The translations under genes were made by a program, and so were the position numbers. Below the pieces are notes generated by a model. The model did not search any database. It was not told the origin of the DNA and was given only the letters and a program-made list of their open reading frames with translations. A stretch of DNA of 64,000 nucleotides from CAYJPV01 sp964396055 (GTDB taxonomy: Bacteria; Acidobacteriota; Vicinamibacteria; Vicinamibacterales; JAKQTR01): NCBI GenBank assembly GCA_964396055.1, contig CAYNDV010000007.1, positions 1 to 64,000 of the forward strand. The letters run 5' to 3'. This document shows, piece after piece, positions 1-8,712 of this stretch (position 1 is its first letter; each line of letters starts with the position of its first letter).

Positions 1-73
1 CGTTGGCCAGTCCCTGCATGTAGAAGCCGGCCACGAAGCCGGACCCGAGCATGGCAATGCGGATCTCATCCAT
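1..73 (-). CDS. Gfo/Idh/MocA-type oxidoreductase, N-terminus only
   Basis: Only the first 24 codons are inside the window; the gene continues past the left edge. The ATG is at 73 on the minus strand. The peptide begins MDEIRIAMLGSGFVAGFY, a beta strand followed by a GSGFVAG turn, which is how NAD(P)-binding Rossmann domains of the Gfo/Idh/MocA family start. These enzymes oxidise or epimerise sugars and polyols in the cytoplasm. It is divergent from the TonB-dependent receptor at 549, so the two may share control. The family is likely but rests on a short stretch. Confidence 0.6.
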   Translation of the reverse strand, partial: MDEIRIAMLGSGFVAGFYMQGLAN

Positions 74-548
74 CGGTGACTCCAGGGTCTTCGACTGTGC
101 GCATCGTACTCGTTTCGGAAACCGGTGACGCGATCCAAGTTCCCGGTCGTTACCGAAATGTTCCCGGTTCCCGTCGCGTCCGGACCGGATTCGTTTCCCG
201 GCCCCGACCTTCCGGCCGGGTTACGACCCGACTACGCAGGGGGCCCGCGGGCAAGACCGCACGGGGCAGATGCCCGACAGCGCGTGGCCGCCAGCCCTCC
301 GAAGGAAAGTCGAGAGCAGCCGTCCGACGGATCGGATGGCGATCCATTCACCTGAACGTCCACGCCGACCCTGAGCGCGCCGAACCACCATCCGCGTTCG
401 TGAACCTTCGTTCCCCCTGCCCGTCGCCATCGGGCCGGATACGGGCGGGCTTCGAACCATCAATCCAGCGCCGGCCGCAGGGCGGCACGGATGTCGCCTC
501 TCCCGATGGTGATCCCCGGGGTACGCCCCAGGGGAGAGGAGGCTCAAG
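74..548. other. Divergent intergenic region, possible operator sites
   Basis: About 475 bp separate the divergent oxidoreductase and receptor genes; I see no convincing gene. Near 112-122 GTTTC and GAAAC flank a single G, followed by ACCGGTGACG, and near 149-175 related TTACCG and TTCCCGG blocks recur. They look like half-sites of a repressor operator (LacI-type sites often carry an ACCGGT core), but no -35/-10 pair is clear. The receptor has a strong Shine-Dalgarno, GAGAGGAGG, just before 549. The operator idea is weak. Confidence 0.25.
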
Positions 549-3500
549 ATGTCATCGCGCAGTTATCGTCGAGTCGCGGGCGCCGTGCTGGCACTGGCGC
601 TCGCGGCGTGGCTGGCCGGTCCGTCCGCGGCAGCCGCGCAAACCGAAACCGGTCGCGTGGCCGGCATCGTCACCGACCAGAGCGGAGGCGTCATTCCCGG
701 CGCCTCGATCACCCTGACGGCGGTCGCCACCCAGGCGGCGCGCACCGCCGTCAGCGACGAGCACGGCCGGTATACCTTCGTGGCGGTGCTCCCGGGCGAG
801 TACGAGCTGCTGGTGGAACTCCAGGGCTTCGCGCCGCGGCGGTCACGGGTCCAGCTCGCCGTGGGGGGCTCGGTCGAACTCACGGCCCGGCTGGAGGTGG
901 CCACCCAGGCCGAAACCGTGAACGTGATCGCGGAGACGCCCGTCATCAACACCGTCAACTCGGAGGTGTCGACGGTGGTCTCGCAGGCGCAGGTGCGGGA
1001 GCTGCCCAGCATCACGCGCAACATCTACGATTTCGTCGGTGTGGCGGGGAACGTGTCGGCCGACGATCCGAGCGGCGCCAACGGGCGGGGGGCCGGCGGG
1101 TTCGTCCTGAACGGACTCCGGGCGGCGTCGACCAACGTCCTGCTGGATGGGTCAGCCAACAACGACGAGTTCCGGGCGTCGGTGGGCATCCAGGTGCCCC
1201 TCGACTCGGTGCAGGAGTTCAGCGTCATCACGTCGAACTTCTCGGCGCAGTACGGCCGGGCCACGGGCGGCGTGGTGAACGTGGTGACCAAGTCGGGCAG
1301 CAACCGGCTGACCGGAACGGGGTACGTCTTCTACCGCGACGAGAAGCTGGCGTCGAACCTGTACGACAACGAGCAGCGCGGCGTCGACAAGGATCCCTTC
1401 ACGCGCAGCCAGAGCGGCTTCTCGATCGGCGGGCCCATCCGCCGCGACCGGATGCACTTCTTCGGCAGCGGCGAGTACATCCGCGTGCGCAGCAACGCCA
1501 CCGACGTGGCGCTGGTGCCCACGCCCCAGCTGATCGCCCTCACGTCGCCGATCACGCAGGCGTTCTTCTCGGACTATGCGGCGCTGCCGATCAACGGACC
1601 GCTGCTCACGGCCGGGGAGATCGCGGGCGTGCGGCCCGGCGGGCCGTTCTCCCAGATTCCGGCGAACACGCCGGTGTTCGGCCAGGTGATCCAGCAGTTC
1701 CCCGCCGACGCAGGGGCGGGCCTGCCCGAGGATCACTACCAGGCCGTCGCGCGCATCGACTGGTCGCTCAGCAACAACGCGAGCATGTATGCGCGCTACG
1801 CGCTGCAGACCCGCGACCAGCTGGCGGGCACCAACGCCAACAGCGCGTACGAGGGCTTCAACACCGGCACCACGATCAACAACCAGAACATCCTGGCGTC
1901 CTACACGCACGTCTTCGGCAGCGCGTTCACGTCGCAGTCGAAGTTCGTCTACAACTACATGTCGAACGAGCAGCCGCTGAACGGCGACCCGACCCCGACG
2001 CTGTACCTGCGCGCGTCGCGGACGAGCATCGGCGGCATCAAGGTGGCCCTGCCCGGCTACCTGCCCTACAACCCCGGCAGCGCCATTCCTTTCGGAGGCC
2101 CGCAGAAGCTGGCGCAGTTCTACCAGGACGCCACCCTGATCCGCAGCAGCCACGAGTGGCGGTTCGGCGGGTCGTACGTCCGGATCATGGACGACCGGAT
2201 GTTCGGCGCGTTCATGAACCCGGTGCAGACCCTGGGCGGCTCGCTCGGTGAGGCCCTGGACAACCTCGTGCTGGGCCAGCTGCTGCAGTTCCAGACCGCC
2301 ATCGATCCGCAGGGCCGGTATCCGGGCGACACGATGACGCTGCCCGCCAGCCAGCCGCAGTTCACGCGCAACAACCGGTACAACGAGTGGGCGCTCTACG
2401 TGAACGACACGTGGCGCGTCCGGCCCCGGCTCACGCTGAACGCGGGCCTGCGCTACGAGCTCTACGGCGTCCAGCACAACACGGACCCGTCCCTCGACTC
2501 GAACTTCTACTTCGGCGAGGGCAACATCTGGCAGAGCGTCCGGAGCGGCCAGATGATGGTGGCGCCCGACAGCCCGTTGGGCGCCTTGTGGCAGACCGAC
2601 TGGAACAACGTCGCCCCGCGCGTCGGCTTCGCGTGGGACGTGCTCGGCGACGGCCGCACCAGCATCCGCGGCGGCTACGGCATGGGGTACGAGCGGAACT
2701 TCGGCAACGTGACGTTCAACGTCATCCAGAACCCGCCGAATTACGCCGTGGTCTCGCTCACGGCGCCGACCGATGTGCCCTGGCTCCCGATCTTCCGGAC
2801 GGTCGAAGGCCCGCTGGCGGGCACGGGCACGGCCCGCATCCCCAGCACCAGCACCCGCAACGTCGACCCGGACATCGTCAACTCCTACGCGCACTTCTGG
2901 AGCCTGGCCTTCCAGCGCGAGCTCTGGAAGCGGACGACGTTGTCAATGGAGTACGTCGGATCGGCCGGCCAGGGGCTGTACAGCCTCTCGAACGTGAACC
3001 GGGCCGGCGCCGGCGCCTACTACCTGGGCGACAGCAACCCGAACGCCCGGCTGCGGACGACGCAGTACACCAACATGAACACCCGCATGAACGGCGGGCG
3101 TTCCCGGTACCACGGGCTGGTGACCGGCCTCACCTACTCGCGCCTCGCCGAGACGGGGCTCGACCTCCGCGGCACCTACACCTACGGCCGCGCCAAGGAC
3201 AACCTCAGCTCGACCTTCAGCGAGTCGACCAACAACCTCAACCTCGGGTTCCTGGACCCGTTCGACCCGGACCTCGACTGGGGCTGGGCCGATTTCGACG
3301 TCCGCCACCGGTTGACCCTGTCGGGCATCTACGAGTTCCCGTTCTTCAAGAACGCGACGGGCGTCGCCCGCACCTTGGGCGGCGGCTGGCAGGCGGCCTG
3401 GATCTTCACGGCGCAGACCGGCGCGCCCTTCACGGTGTTCGACTGCACCTATCAGGTGACGGCCTGCGCACGCATGGCGCAGGTGGGCGACATTCCGGGT

Positions 3501-3914
3501 TACACCCAGACGTCGACGGGCACGCCGAACCAGTTCCTCTATCTCGATCTGGCCAACCAGGCCCGTGGCATCGGGACGATCGTGAACGCGGCGGCGGGCA
3601 CCAACGAGGTGCCCCCTGAGGGCGGCTATCCCTCCAACATGACGGCGCGCAACGCCTTCCGGCGGCCCGGCCGCTGGAACCTCGACGCGTCGTTCGTCAA
3701 GCGGTTCCGCTTCGGCACCCGCGCCGCGGCAAACCTGCGCATCGAGGTCTACAACCTGCTGAACCACGCCAACCTCTACGTCGTGGACGACTCGGCGGAT
3801 GTGTCGCTGGGCACCGAGATCTACGCGGTGCGCGGCTACACCGGCCCGGCCGGGTACGGCCGCCCGGGTGACGGCCAGCGCCGGGTGCAGATCGGCGTGA
3901 AGTTCGAGTTCTAG
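549..3914 (+). CDS. TonB-dependent receptor with carboxypeptidase-regulatory domain (Oar-like)
   Basis: This 1121-residue protein should be an outer-membrane barrel that imports a ligand using TonB energy. Residues 1-30 are a signal peptide cleaved near AAA-AQ. Residues about 34-118 form a carboxypeptidase-regulatory-like beta-sandwich (ITLTAVAT, GRYTFVAVLPGEYEL), about 120-240 the plug (VNGL-like FVLNGLRAA, GRATGGVVNVVTKSG), and the rest a barrel rich in alternating aromatics. It ends VQIGVKFEF, with the terminal Phe typical of BAM-inserted barrels. Length suits the acidobacterial Oar-like family. The start is fixed by GAGAGGAGG 8 bases upstream. The ligand is unknown; the divergent sugar-type oxidoreductase hints at carbohydrate uptake. 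Two strong hairpins follow the stop. Confidence 0.93.
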   Translation: MSSRSYRRVAGAVLALALAAWLAGPSAAAAQTETGRVAGIVTDQSGGVIPGASITLTAVATQAARTAVSDEHGRYTFVAVLPGEYELLVELQGFAPRRSRVQLAVGGSVELTARLEVATQAETVNVIAETPVINTVNSEVSTVVSQAQVRELPSITRNIYDFVGVAGNVSADDPSGANGRGAGGFVLNGLRAASTNVLLDGSANNDEFRASVGIQVPLDSVQEFSVITSNFSAQYGRATGGVVNVVTKSGSNRLTGTGYVFYRDEKLASNLYDNEQRGVDKDPFTRSQSGFSIGGPIRRDRMHFFGSGEYIRVRSNATDVALVPTPQLIALTSPITQAFFSDYAALPINGPLLTAGEIAGVRPGGPFSQIPANTPVFGQVIQQFPADAGAGLPEDHYQAVARIDWSLSNNASMYARYALQTRDQLAGTNANSAYEGFNTGTTINNQNILASYTHVFGSAFTSQSKFVYNYMSNEQPLNGDPTPTLYLRASRTSIGGIKVALPGYLPYNPGSAIPFGGPQKLAQFYQDATLIRSSHEWRFGGSYVRIMDDRMFGAFMNPVQTLGGSLGEALDNLVLGQLLQFQTAIDPQGRYPGDTMTLPASQPQFTRNNRYNEWALYVNDTWRVRPRLTLNAGLRYELYGVQHNTDPSLDSNFYFGEGNIWQSVRSGQMMVAPDSPLGALWQTDWNNVAPRVGFAWDVLGDGRTSIRGGYGMGYERNFGNVTFNVIQNPPNYAVVSLTAPTDVPWLPIFRTVEGPLAGTGTARIPSTSTRNVDPDIVNSYAHFWSLAFQRELWKRTTLSMEYVGSAGQGLYSLSNVNRAGAGAYYLGDSNPNARLRTTQYTNMNTRMNGGRSRYHGLVTGLTYSRLAETGLDLRGTYTYGRAKDNLSSTFSESTNNLNLGFLDPFDPDLDWGWADFDVRHRLTLSGIYEFPFFKNATGVARTLGGGWQAAWIFTAQTGAPFTVFDCTYQVTACARMAQVGDIPGYTQTSTGTPNQFLYLDLANQARGIGTIVNAAAGTNEVPPEGGYPSNMTARNAFRRPGRWNLDASFVKRFRFGTRAAANLRIEVYNLLNHANLYVVDDSADVSLGTEIYAVRGYTGPAGYGRPGDGQRRVQIGVKFEF

Positions 3915-3927
3915 GCCTCGCGCATCG

Positions 3928-3977
3928 GCGGGGGCCGGCCGCAGCCGGCCCCCGCGGGCGTCCGGCGCCCGCCGGAC
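3928..3977. terminator. Tandem hairpins after the receptor gene
   Basis: Positions 3928-3939 (GCGGGGGCCGGC) pair perfectly with 3944-3955 across a 4-base loop, a 12-bp stem. A second hairpin at 3960-3977 pairs GTCCGGCG with CGCCGGAC. There is no T-run, so this would be a GC hairpin terminator or mRNA-stabilising structure. The second hairpin resembles the GTCCGGCTTCAGCCGGAC repeat at 15151. Confidence 0.5.
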
Positions 3978-4046
3978 GACCCGCCCGTCCCCGCCCGCCC
4001 CGGATTCGTGGTATTCCTGTCTGGTAGTCCCTCAGGAGACGATTCC

Positions 4047-5312
4047 GTGTATCAACGTACCCGCCACGATCTCGCCCGCGAGCTGAACACCATCCGGACC
4101 TCCGGCCTCTACAAGGACGAGCGCATTATCCTCTCGGACCAGAAAGCCGACATCACGGTCCGCTACCCGGCCGACGCCGAACCGCGCGAGGTCCTGAACT
4201 TCTGCTCCAACAACTACCTCGGGCTGGCCAACCACCCTGAGATCATCAAGGCCGCGCACGCCGGGCTCGAGTCGCACGGCTTCGGCCTGTCGTCGGTCCG
4301 TTTCATCTGCGGCACCCAGGACCTGCACAAGCAGCTCGAGCGGCGCATCGCCGACTTCTACCAGCTCGACGACGCGATCCTGTACTCGTCGTGCTTCGAC
4401 GCGAACGGCGGGCTGTTCGAGAGCATCCTGACCGGCGAGGACGTCATCATCACCGACGCCCTCAACCACGCCAGCATCATCGACGGCATCCGCCTGTGCA
4501 AGGCGAAGCGGCTCATCTACGAGCACGCCAACATGCAGGACCTGGAGCAGAAGCTCATCCGCGCCCGCGAAGGGTCGGACGTGTGGGAGCATACCGGCCT
4601 CGGCCAGGAGCCGGTGCCCGCGCGCAACATCCTCGTCGCCACCGACGGCGCGTTCTCGATGGACGGCGACATCGGCAAGCTGCGCGAGATCGTGGATCTC
4701 GCCAACACCTACGACGCGATGGTGATGGTGGACGAGTCGCACGCCACGGGATTCCTGGGCGCGACGGGCCGCGGCGCCGTCGAGCACTGCGGCGTGCTGG
4801 GCGAGGTGGACATCGTCACCTCCACGCTGGGCAAGGCCATGGGCGGCGCCCTGGGCGGCTTCACGACCGCGCGCAGGGAGATCGTGGAGATGCTGCGCCA
4901 GCGCTCGCGGCCCTACCTCTTCTCGAACTCCCTGGCGCCCTGCATCGTGTCGGCCGCGCTGACCGCCTTCGACCTCGTCGAACGCGGCGCCGACCTGCGC
5001 GAGCGCCTCATGCGCAATACGCAGCGGTTCCGCTCGGGCATGCAGGCCCTGGGCTTCGACATCATCGACAGCGTGCACCCCATCGTCCCGGTCTTGTTCC
5101 GCCGGTTCGAGAACGACGCCCATCTGGCCGTGTCGATGGCGAAGGGGCTCTTCGAGGAAGGGATCTACGTCGTGGGCTTCTCCTTCCCGGTGGTGCCGAA
5201 GGGCCAGGCGCGCATCCGGGTGCAGCTCTCCGCCGCGCACGCGCCCGAGCACGTCGAGCGGGCCATCAGTGCCTTCGAGAAGGTGGGCCGCGCGCACGGG
5301 GTGATCGCGTAA
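4047..5312 (+). CDS. kbl: Glycine C-acetyltransferase (2-amino-3-ketobutyrate CoA ligase)
   Basis: A PLP enzyme that splits 2-amino-3-ketobutyrate with CoA into glycine and acetyl-CoA, the second step of threonine breakdown. It belongs to the alpha-oxoamine synthase family. The Schiff-base lysine is K263 in STLGKAMGGALGG; MVDESHATGFLG (about 227-238) holds the PLP-ring aspartate; LNFCSNNYLGL (50-60) is the family signature. I start at GTG 4047, which has CAGGAG 8 bases upstream and gives the usual MYQRTRHDL start; an upstream in-frame start at 4008 lacks a Shine-Dalgarno. At 421 residues it is about 20 longer than E. coli Kbl, because of an insert near 172-192. No threonine dehydrogenase is nearby. 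Serine palmitoyltransferase or AONS relatives are less likely. Confidence 0.88.
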   Translation: MYQRTRHDLARELNTIRTSGLYKDERIILSDQKADITVRYPADAEPREVLNFCSNNYLGLANHPEIIKAAHAGLESHGFGLSSVRFICGTQDLHKQLERRIADFYQLDDAILYSSCFDANGGLFESILTGEDVIITDALNHASIIDGIRLCKAKRLIYEHANMQDLEQKLIRAREGSDVWEHTGLGQEPVPARNILVATDGAFSMDGDIGKLREIVDLANTYDAMVMVDESHATGFLGATGRGAVEHCGVLGEVDIVTSTLGKAMGGALGGFTTARREIVEMLRQRSRPYLFSNSLAPCIVSAALTAFDLVERGADLRERLMRNTQRFRSGMQALGFDIIDSVHPIVPVLFRRFENDAHLAVSMAKGLFEEGIYVVGFSFPVVPKGQARIRVQLSAAHAPEHVERAISAFEKVGRAHGVIA

Positions 5313-5326
5313 GGGAGGCCTTCGTG

Positions 5327-5348
5327 GGCGCCGGCTTCAGCCGGCGCC
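5327..5348. repeat. GGCTTCAGCC-core palindrome between convergent genes
   Basis: A 10-bp perfect stem (GGCGCCGGCT with AGCCGGCGCC) around a 2-base loop, preceded by TTCGTGG. The same layout, TTCGTGG then a GGCTTCAGCC-centred palindrome, recurs at 15144-15168, so this is a member of a dispersed family. Between kbl and the cyclase it may act as a bidirectional terminator. Confidence 0.6.
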
Positions 5349-5376
5349 GATCCGCGAGTCGCGTCCGGATCCCAAT

Positions 5377-6198
5377 CTAGACGGTCACCACCTTGTTGCG
5401 ACCGCTGAGCTTGGCCTTGATGACGGCGCTGTCGGCGCGGGCCACCATGGGCTGCCAGTCGGTTTCGCCGGCGTCGAGTTCGGCCACGCCGACGCTGACC
5501 GTGATGCGCAATTCGGGCTCGCTGCCCGACTCGCCGCCAAACCCCAGTTCCTCGGACTCGACCGAGGCGCGCAGGCGATCGGCCAGGGCGGTGGCCTGCT
5601 CGGCGGTGGTCGCGGGCGCAATCACCAGGATTTCCTCCCCGCCGTAGCGCGCGACCACGTCCGATTCGCGCACGCCGGTCAGCAGCAGGTTGCCAAGGTA
5701 CCCCAACACGCGGTCACCCACCTCCCGGCCCCACTTCTCGTTGAGACGCCGGAAGTGGTCGAGGTCGAACAGCAGCACGGACAGCGGCACGGCGTGACGG
5801 CGGGCGCGCGCCACCTCTTCGGCGAGCCGATGCTCCAGGTAGCGCCGGTTGAACACGCCCACGAGGGCATCGGTGATGGTCTCGCGTTCGGGCTTCGCGG
5901 CCTGGGCCAGGCCCTCGACGGCCGCGTCCACGGCCCGCACGATCACCAGCACGAGTGCGCCCGCCAGGAACAGGCAGCCCGGCAGCGCGAGATCGGCCCA
6001 GCTGTGGTGCTGGTCCCAGAAGCCCACGAGGTACGCCGCGTTCAGCACGACGAGCAGCACGATGCCCCACACGACCGCCTGCCAGCGGGAGCGGGCGCGG
6101 CCCTCCGGCAATCGCCGGACCAGCGCGTTGGCCGATACGAGGGCGGTCACCATCAGCAGCGCCCCCACCACGACGAGAATCTCGGCCGCGAACCTCAT
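5377..6198 (-). CDS. Membrane GGDEF diguanylate cyclase
   Basis: Makes the second messenger c-di-GMP from two GTP. Residues 4-24, about 41-60 and 70-90 are membrane segments, with no recognised sensory domain. The GGDEF domain spans about 104-273: the metal-binding region is LLFDLDHF (142-149), the signature is GGEEI (186-190, an active-type variant), and RESD (177-180) five residues before it is a complete inhibitory I-site. I start at ATG 6198, whose A is shared with the TGA of the carbonic anhydrase gene (TGATG), so the two are translationally coupled. A GTG one codon upstream is possible. It may signal CO2 or bicarbonate status, but that is inference from the pairing alone. Confidence 0.88.
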   Translation of the reverse strand: MRFAAEILVVVGALLMVTALVSANALVRRLPEGRARSRWQAVVWGIVLLVVLNAAYLVGFWDQHHSWADLALPGCLFLAGALVLVIVRAVDAAVEGLAQAAKPERETITDALVGVFNRRYLEHRLAEEVARARRHAVPLSVLLFDLDHFRRLNEKWGREVGDRVLGYLGNLLLTGVRESDVVARYGGEEILVIAPATTAEQATALADRLRASVESEELGFGGESGSEPELRITVSVGVAELDAGETDWQPMVARADSAVIKAKLSGRNKVVTV

Positions 6199-6824
6199 CA
6201 CCGTGCCTCCGGTCCCCGCCCGTCTGGCGGCGTCGCGGGCCCGGTCACCGTCACGTCCAGGTCCCGCAGCAGCCCGTCAGCCAGAGCATAGATCCAGCCG
6301 TGCAGCGCCAGCGGCCGGCCGGCCCGCCAGGCCGCCTGCACCACATCGGTCTGCGCCAGCACCCGCACCTGTTCCACCACGTTCGTCTCGCACAGGCGGT
6401 CCCACAGGGCCCCCGCAGATTCGTCGTCGCGCCGCGCCCGCCGCGCCAGGTCCCTGACCGGCGCGAGCCAGCGATCGGCATGGCCGGTGGTGCCCCCGTC
6501 GATGGCCGCGCGGATGCCCCCGCAGCCGTAGTGTCCGCACACGATGATGTGCGCCACGCCGAGCGCCTCCACCGCGTACTGCACGACCGCCATCGCGTTG
6601 GGATCGTCGGGCCGGACGATGTTGCTCACGTTACGGTGCACGAAGAGCTCGCCCGGCGCCAGGCCGACGATCTCGTTGGCCGGCACGCGGCTGTCGGCGC
6701 ACCCGATCCACAGGTAGGATGGCCGCTGGATGCCGCACAGGCGATCGAAGTACGCGGGATCGCTGCGCGTACACGCCGCGGCCCACGCCCGGTTGTTGGC
6801 GAACAGCTGGGGGAGGCACTTCAC
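6198..6824 (-). CDS. can: Beta-class carbonic anhydrase
   Basis: Interconverts CO2 and bicarbonate in the cytoplasm. At 208 residues it has the usual beta-class length. The zinc ligands are C42 in GCADSRVP, H98 and C101 in CGHYGCGG, and the D44-R46 dyad is intact. The start is GTG 6824. A TAGAGT box ends 6 bases before it with no Shine-Dalgarno between, so the transcript may be leaderless. It is first in a two-gene unit with the downstream diguanylate cyclase. Confidence 0.93.
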   Translation of the reverse strand: MKCLPQLFANNRAWAAACTRSDPAYFDRLCGIQRPSYLWIGCADSRVPANEIVGLAPGELFVHRNVSNIVRPDDPNAMAVVQYAVEALGVAHIIVCGHYGCGGIRAAIDGGTTGHADRWLAPVRDLARRARRDDESAGALWDRLCETNVVEQVRVLAQTDVVQAAWRAGRPLALHGWIYALADGLLRDLDVTVTGPATPPDGRGPEAR

Positions 6825-6830
6825 GGTCCT

Positions 6831-6836
6831 ACTCTA
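6831..6836 (-). promoter_or_regulatory. Putative -10 box TAGAGT, 6 bp before the can start
   Basis: On the minus strand TAGAGT is followed by 6 bases and then the GTG start. Transcription starting about 7 bases after the box would begin at or next to the start codon. I see no clear -35. Confidence 0.4.
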
Positions 6837-6893
6837 CCCCGAGTGTCGGCCGGGCTCCAGCCCGCCGCGCGCCGCGGGGCGGCAGGCCGCGGC

Positions 6894-6923
6894 TTGACCG
6901 TGTTGCGGCCGCGCGGATAGGCT
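6894..6923 (+). promoter_or_regulatory. Putative sigma70-type promoter of ftcD
   Basis: TTGACC at 6894-6899 and TAGGCT at 6918-6923 are 18 bases apart. The predicted start is near 6930, leaving a leader of about 36 bases with a GAGGGGA ribosome site before the ATG at 6966. Confidence 0.5.
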
Positions 6924-6965
6924 GACGGTCTGGCGGCCGCACCGGCCGCGACAGAGGGGACGTGC

Positions 6966-8648
6966 ATGCCGCAGCTGGTCGAATGTGTGCCGAATTTCTC
7001 GGAGGGGCGCGACCGCGCCGTGATTGACGCCATCGCCCAGGCCATCGCCGGGGTGAGTGGCGTCCGGCTGCTGGACGTCGATCCCGGCGCCGACACGAAC
7101 CGGACCGTCTATACCTTCGTGGGCCCGCCCGAGGCCGCGGCGGAGGCCGCGTTCCGGGCGGCGCGCCGGGCCGCCGAGGTGATCGACATGGCCGCGCACA
7201 AGGGCGCCCACCCGCGGATGGGCGCGATGGACGTGTGCCCGTTCGTGCCGGTGTCCGACATCTCCATGGACGAGTGCGCCGCCCTCGCCCACCGCGTGGG
7301 CCGCCGCATCGGCGACGAACTGGGCATTCCGATCTACTTCTACGAACACGCCGCCACGTCCGAGGCCCGCCGCAGCCTGGCGGCCATCCGCGCCGGCGAA
7401 TACGAGGGCCTGGCCAACAAGCTCGAGGATCCGGCGTGGATACCCGATGCCGGCCCGCGGCGCTTCAACGCCCGCTCGGGGGCCACGGTGGTCGGCGCCC
7501 GCGAGTTCCTGCTGGCCTACAACGTCAACCTCAACACCCTCGACCGCAAGCTGGCCAACGACATCGCGCTCACCATCCGCGAGGGCGGCCGCGCGCAGCG
7601 GGATGCGCAGGGCAACATCGTCCGCAACCCCGACGGCACCAGCGTGAAGGTGGCAGGCCGGCTGAAAGCCGTGCGCGCCATCGGCTGGTACATCGAGCAG
7701 TACCGCCAGGCCCAGGTCTCCATCAACCTGCTCGACTACAAGACGACGCCCCTGCACGTGGTCTTCGAGACGGTGCGTGAGGAGGCCGAGAAGCGGGGGC
7801 TCATCGTCACCGGGTCGGAACTGGTGGGCCTGACGCCCCTCGGGCCGATCCTCGAGGCCGGGCGCCATTTCCTGCGCAAGCAGGGCAAGTCCGCCGGTGT
7901 GCCGGAGCGCGAACTGGTCGAGTGCGCGGTCCGATCGATGGGCCTGGACCAGGTGGCGCCCTTCGAGGCGGACAAGAAAATCATCGAGTATCAGTTCCGG
8001 CCGGCGGCGCCCCTGATGGGCCTCACGTGCACGCGGTTCGTCGACGAGGTCTCCACCGAAGCGCCGGCCCCGGGCGGCGGATCGGTGGCGGCGCTGATGG
8101 GCAGCCTGGCGGCGGCGCTGGCGGTGATGGTGGCCAATCTCACGATTGGCAAGCAGGGCTACGAGGCCGTGTGGGGGGACATGCACGACCTTGCCGGGCG
8201 GGGCCAGGTCATCAAGGACCGGCTGGCGCGCGCGGTGGATCTCGATACCGAAGCGTTCAACGCCGTGATGAACGCGATGCGCCTGCCGAAGGGCTCACCG
8301 GACGAGGCGGCCGCCCGCAACGCGGCCATCGAGGCCGCCAACATCCACGCGGCCGAAGTGCCGCTCGAGACCGTGCGGCTGTGCCTCGAGGCCGTGAAAC
8401 TGGCCGAGACGGCCGCGGCGGGCAACAGGAACTCCGCCTCGGACGCGGGCGTGGCCGCGCTGGCGGCCCGGGCCGGGGCGGAAGGCGCGGCGCTCAACGT
8501 CCTGATCAACCTGGCCGGCATCGCGGATCAGTCCTTCCGCGACGCGTGCGTCCAGGAGACCGGAGCCCTGGTGGCCGAAGTCCGGCAGCGGTGTGAAGCG
8601 GTGCAGGCGAAGGTGAAGGCCGGCTTCGCCGTCCCCGCCGCGTTCTGA
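6966..8648 (+). CDS. ftcD: Bifunctional glutamate formimidoyltransferase / formimino-THF cyclodeaminase
   Basis: A fused two-domain enzyme of histidine breakdown and one-carbon metabolism. The N-terminal part moves the formimino group from formiminoglutamate to tetrahydrofolate; the C-terminal part deaminates the product to methenyl-THF and ammonia. Residues 1-300 are the transferase: CVPNFSEGRD opens it and H82 in KGAHPRMGAMD is the expected catalytic histidine. A linker of about 50 residues leads to the helical cyclodeaminase (about 350-560), with APAPGGGSVAAL and AAAGNRNSASDAGVAAL as signatures. The fusion is like the animal enzyme; many bacteria keep the two parts separate. No other hut genes are in the window. 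Two mirror-image hairpins follow the stop. Confidence 0.93.
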   Translation: MPQLVECVPNFSEGRDRAVIDAIAQAIAGVSGVRLLDVDPGADTNRTVYTFVGPPEAAAEAAFRAARRAAEVIDMAAHKGAHPRMGAMDVCPFVPVSDISMDECAALAHRVGRRIGDELGIPIYFYEHAATSEARRSLAAIRAGEYEGLANKLEDPAWIPDAGPRRFNARSGATVVGAREFLLAYNVNLNTLDRKLANDIALTIREGGRAQRDAQGNIVRNPDGTSVKVAGRLKAVRAIGWYIEQYRQAQVSINLLDYKTTPLHVVFETVREEAEKRGLIVTGSELVGLTPLGPILEAGRHFLRKQGKSAGVPERELVECAVRSMGLDQVAPFEADKKIIEYQFRPAAPLMGLTCTRFVDEVSTEAPAPGGGSVAALMGSLAAALAVMVANLTIGKQGYEAVWGDMHDLAGRGQVIKDRLARAVDLDTEAFNAVMNAMRLPKGSPDEAAARNAAIEAANIHAAEVPLETVRLCLEAVKLAETAAAGNRNSASDAGVAALAARAGAEGAALNVLINLAGIADQSFRDACVQETGALVAEVRQRCEAVQAKVKAGFAVPAAF

Positions 8649-8650
8649 CG

Positions 8651-8712
8651 AAAAAGGGGCCAGGCCCCTTTTTCACTCAGCGGAAGGGGAAAAAGGGGCC
8701 TGGCCCCTTTTT
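8651..8712. repeat. Pair of mirror-image palindromes, likely bidirectional terminator
   Basis: Two 23-bp palindromes, 8651-8673 and 8690-8712. Each has arms AAAAAGGGGCC and GGCCCCTTTTT around one base (A in the first, T in the second), so each is the exact reverse complement of the other. Both strands have a GC stem followed by a run of five T. They lie between the convergent ftcD and phosphofructokinase genes and abut the latter's stop, so they can terminate both. Their exact identity also suggests a mobile or dispersed repeat. Confidence 0.75.

Noticed and set aside
1152..2894. 580-residue open frame on the minus strand inside the receptor gene
   Set aside because: It is a GC-driven shadow of the receptor frame: composition is Arg/Val/Ala-rich without domains, and the plus-strand gene has a clear signal peptide, plug and barrel end.
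4008..4046. Earlier start of kbl
   Set aside because: The 13 extra residues are not seen in the family, and the Shine-Dalgarno CAGGAG lies before GTG 4047 instead.
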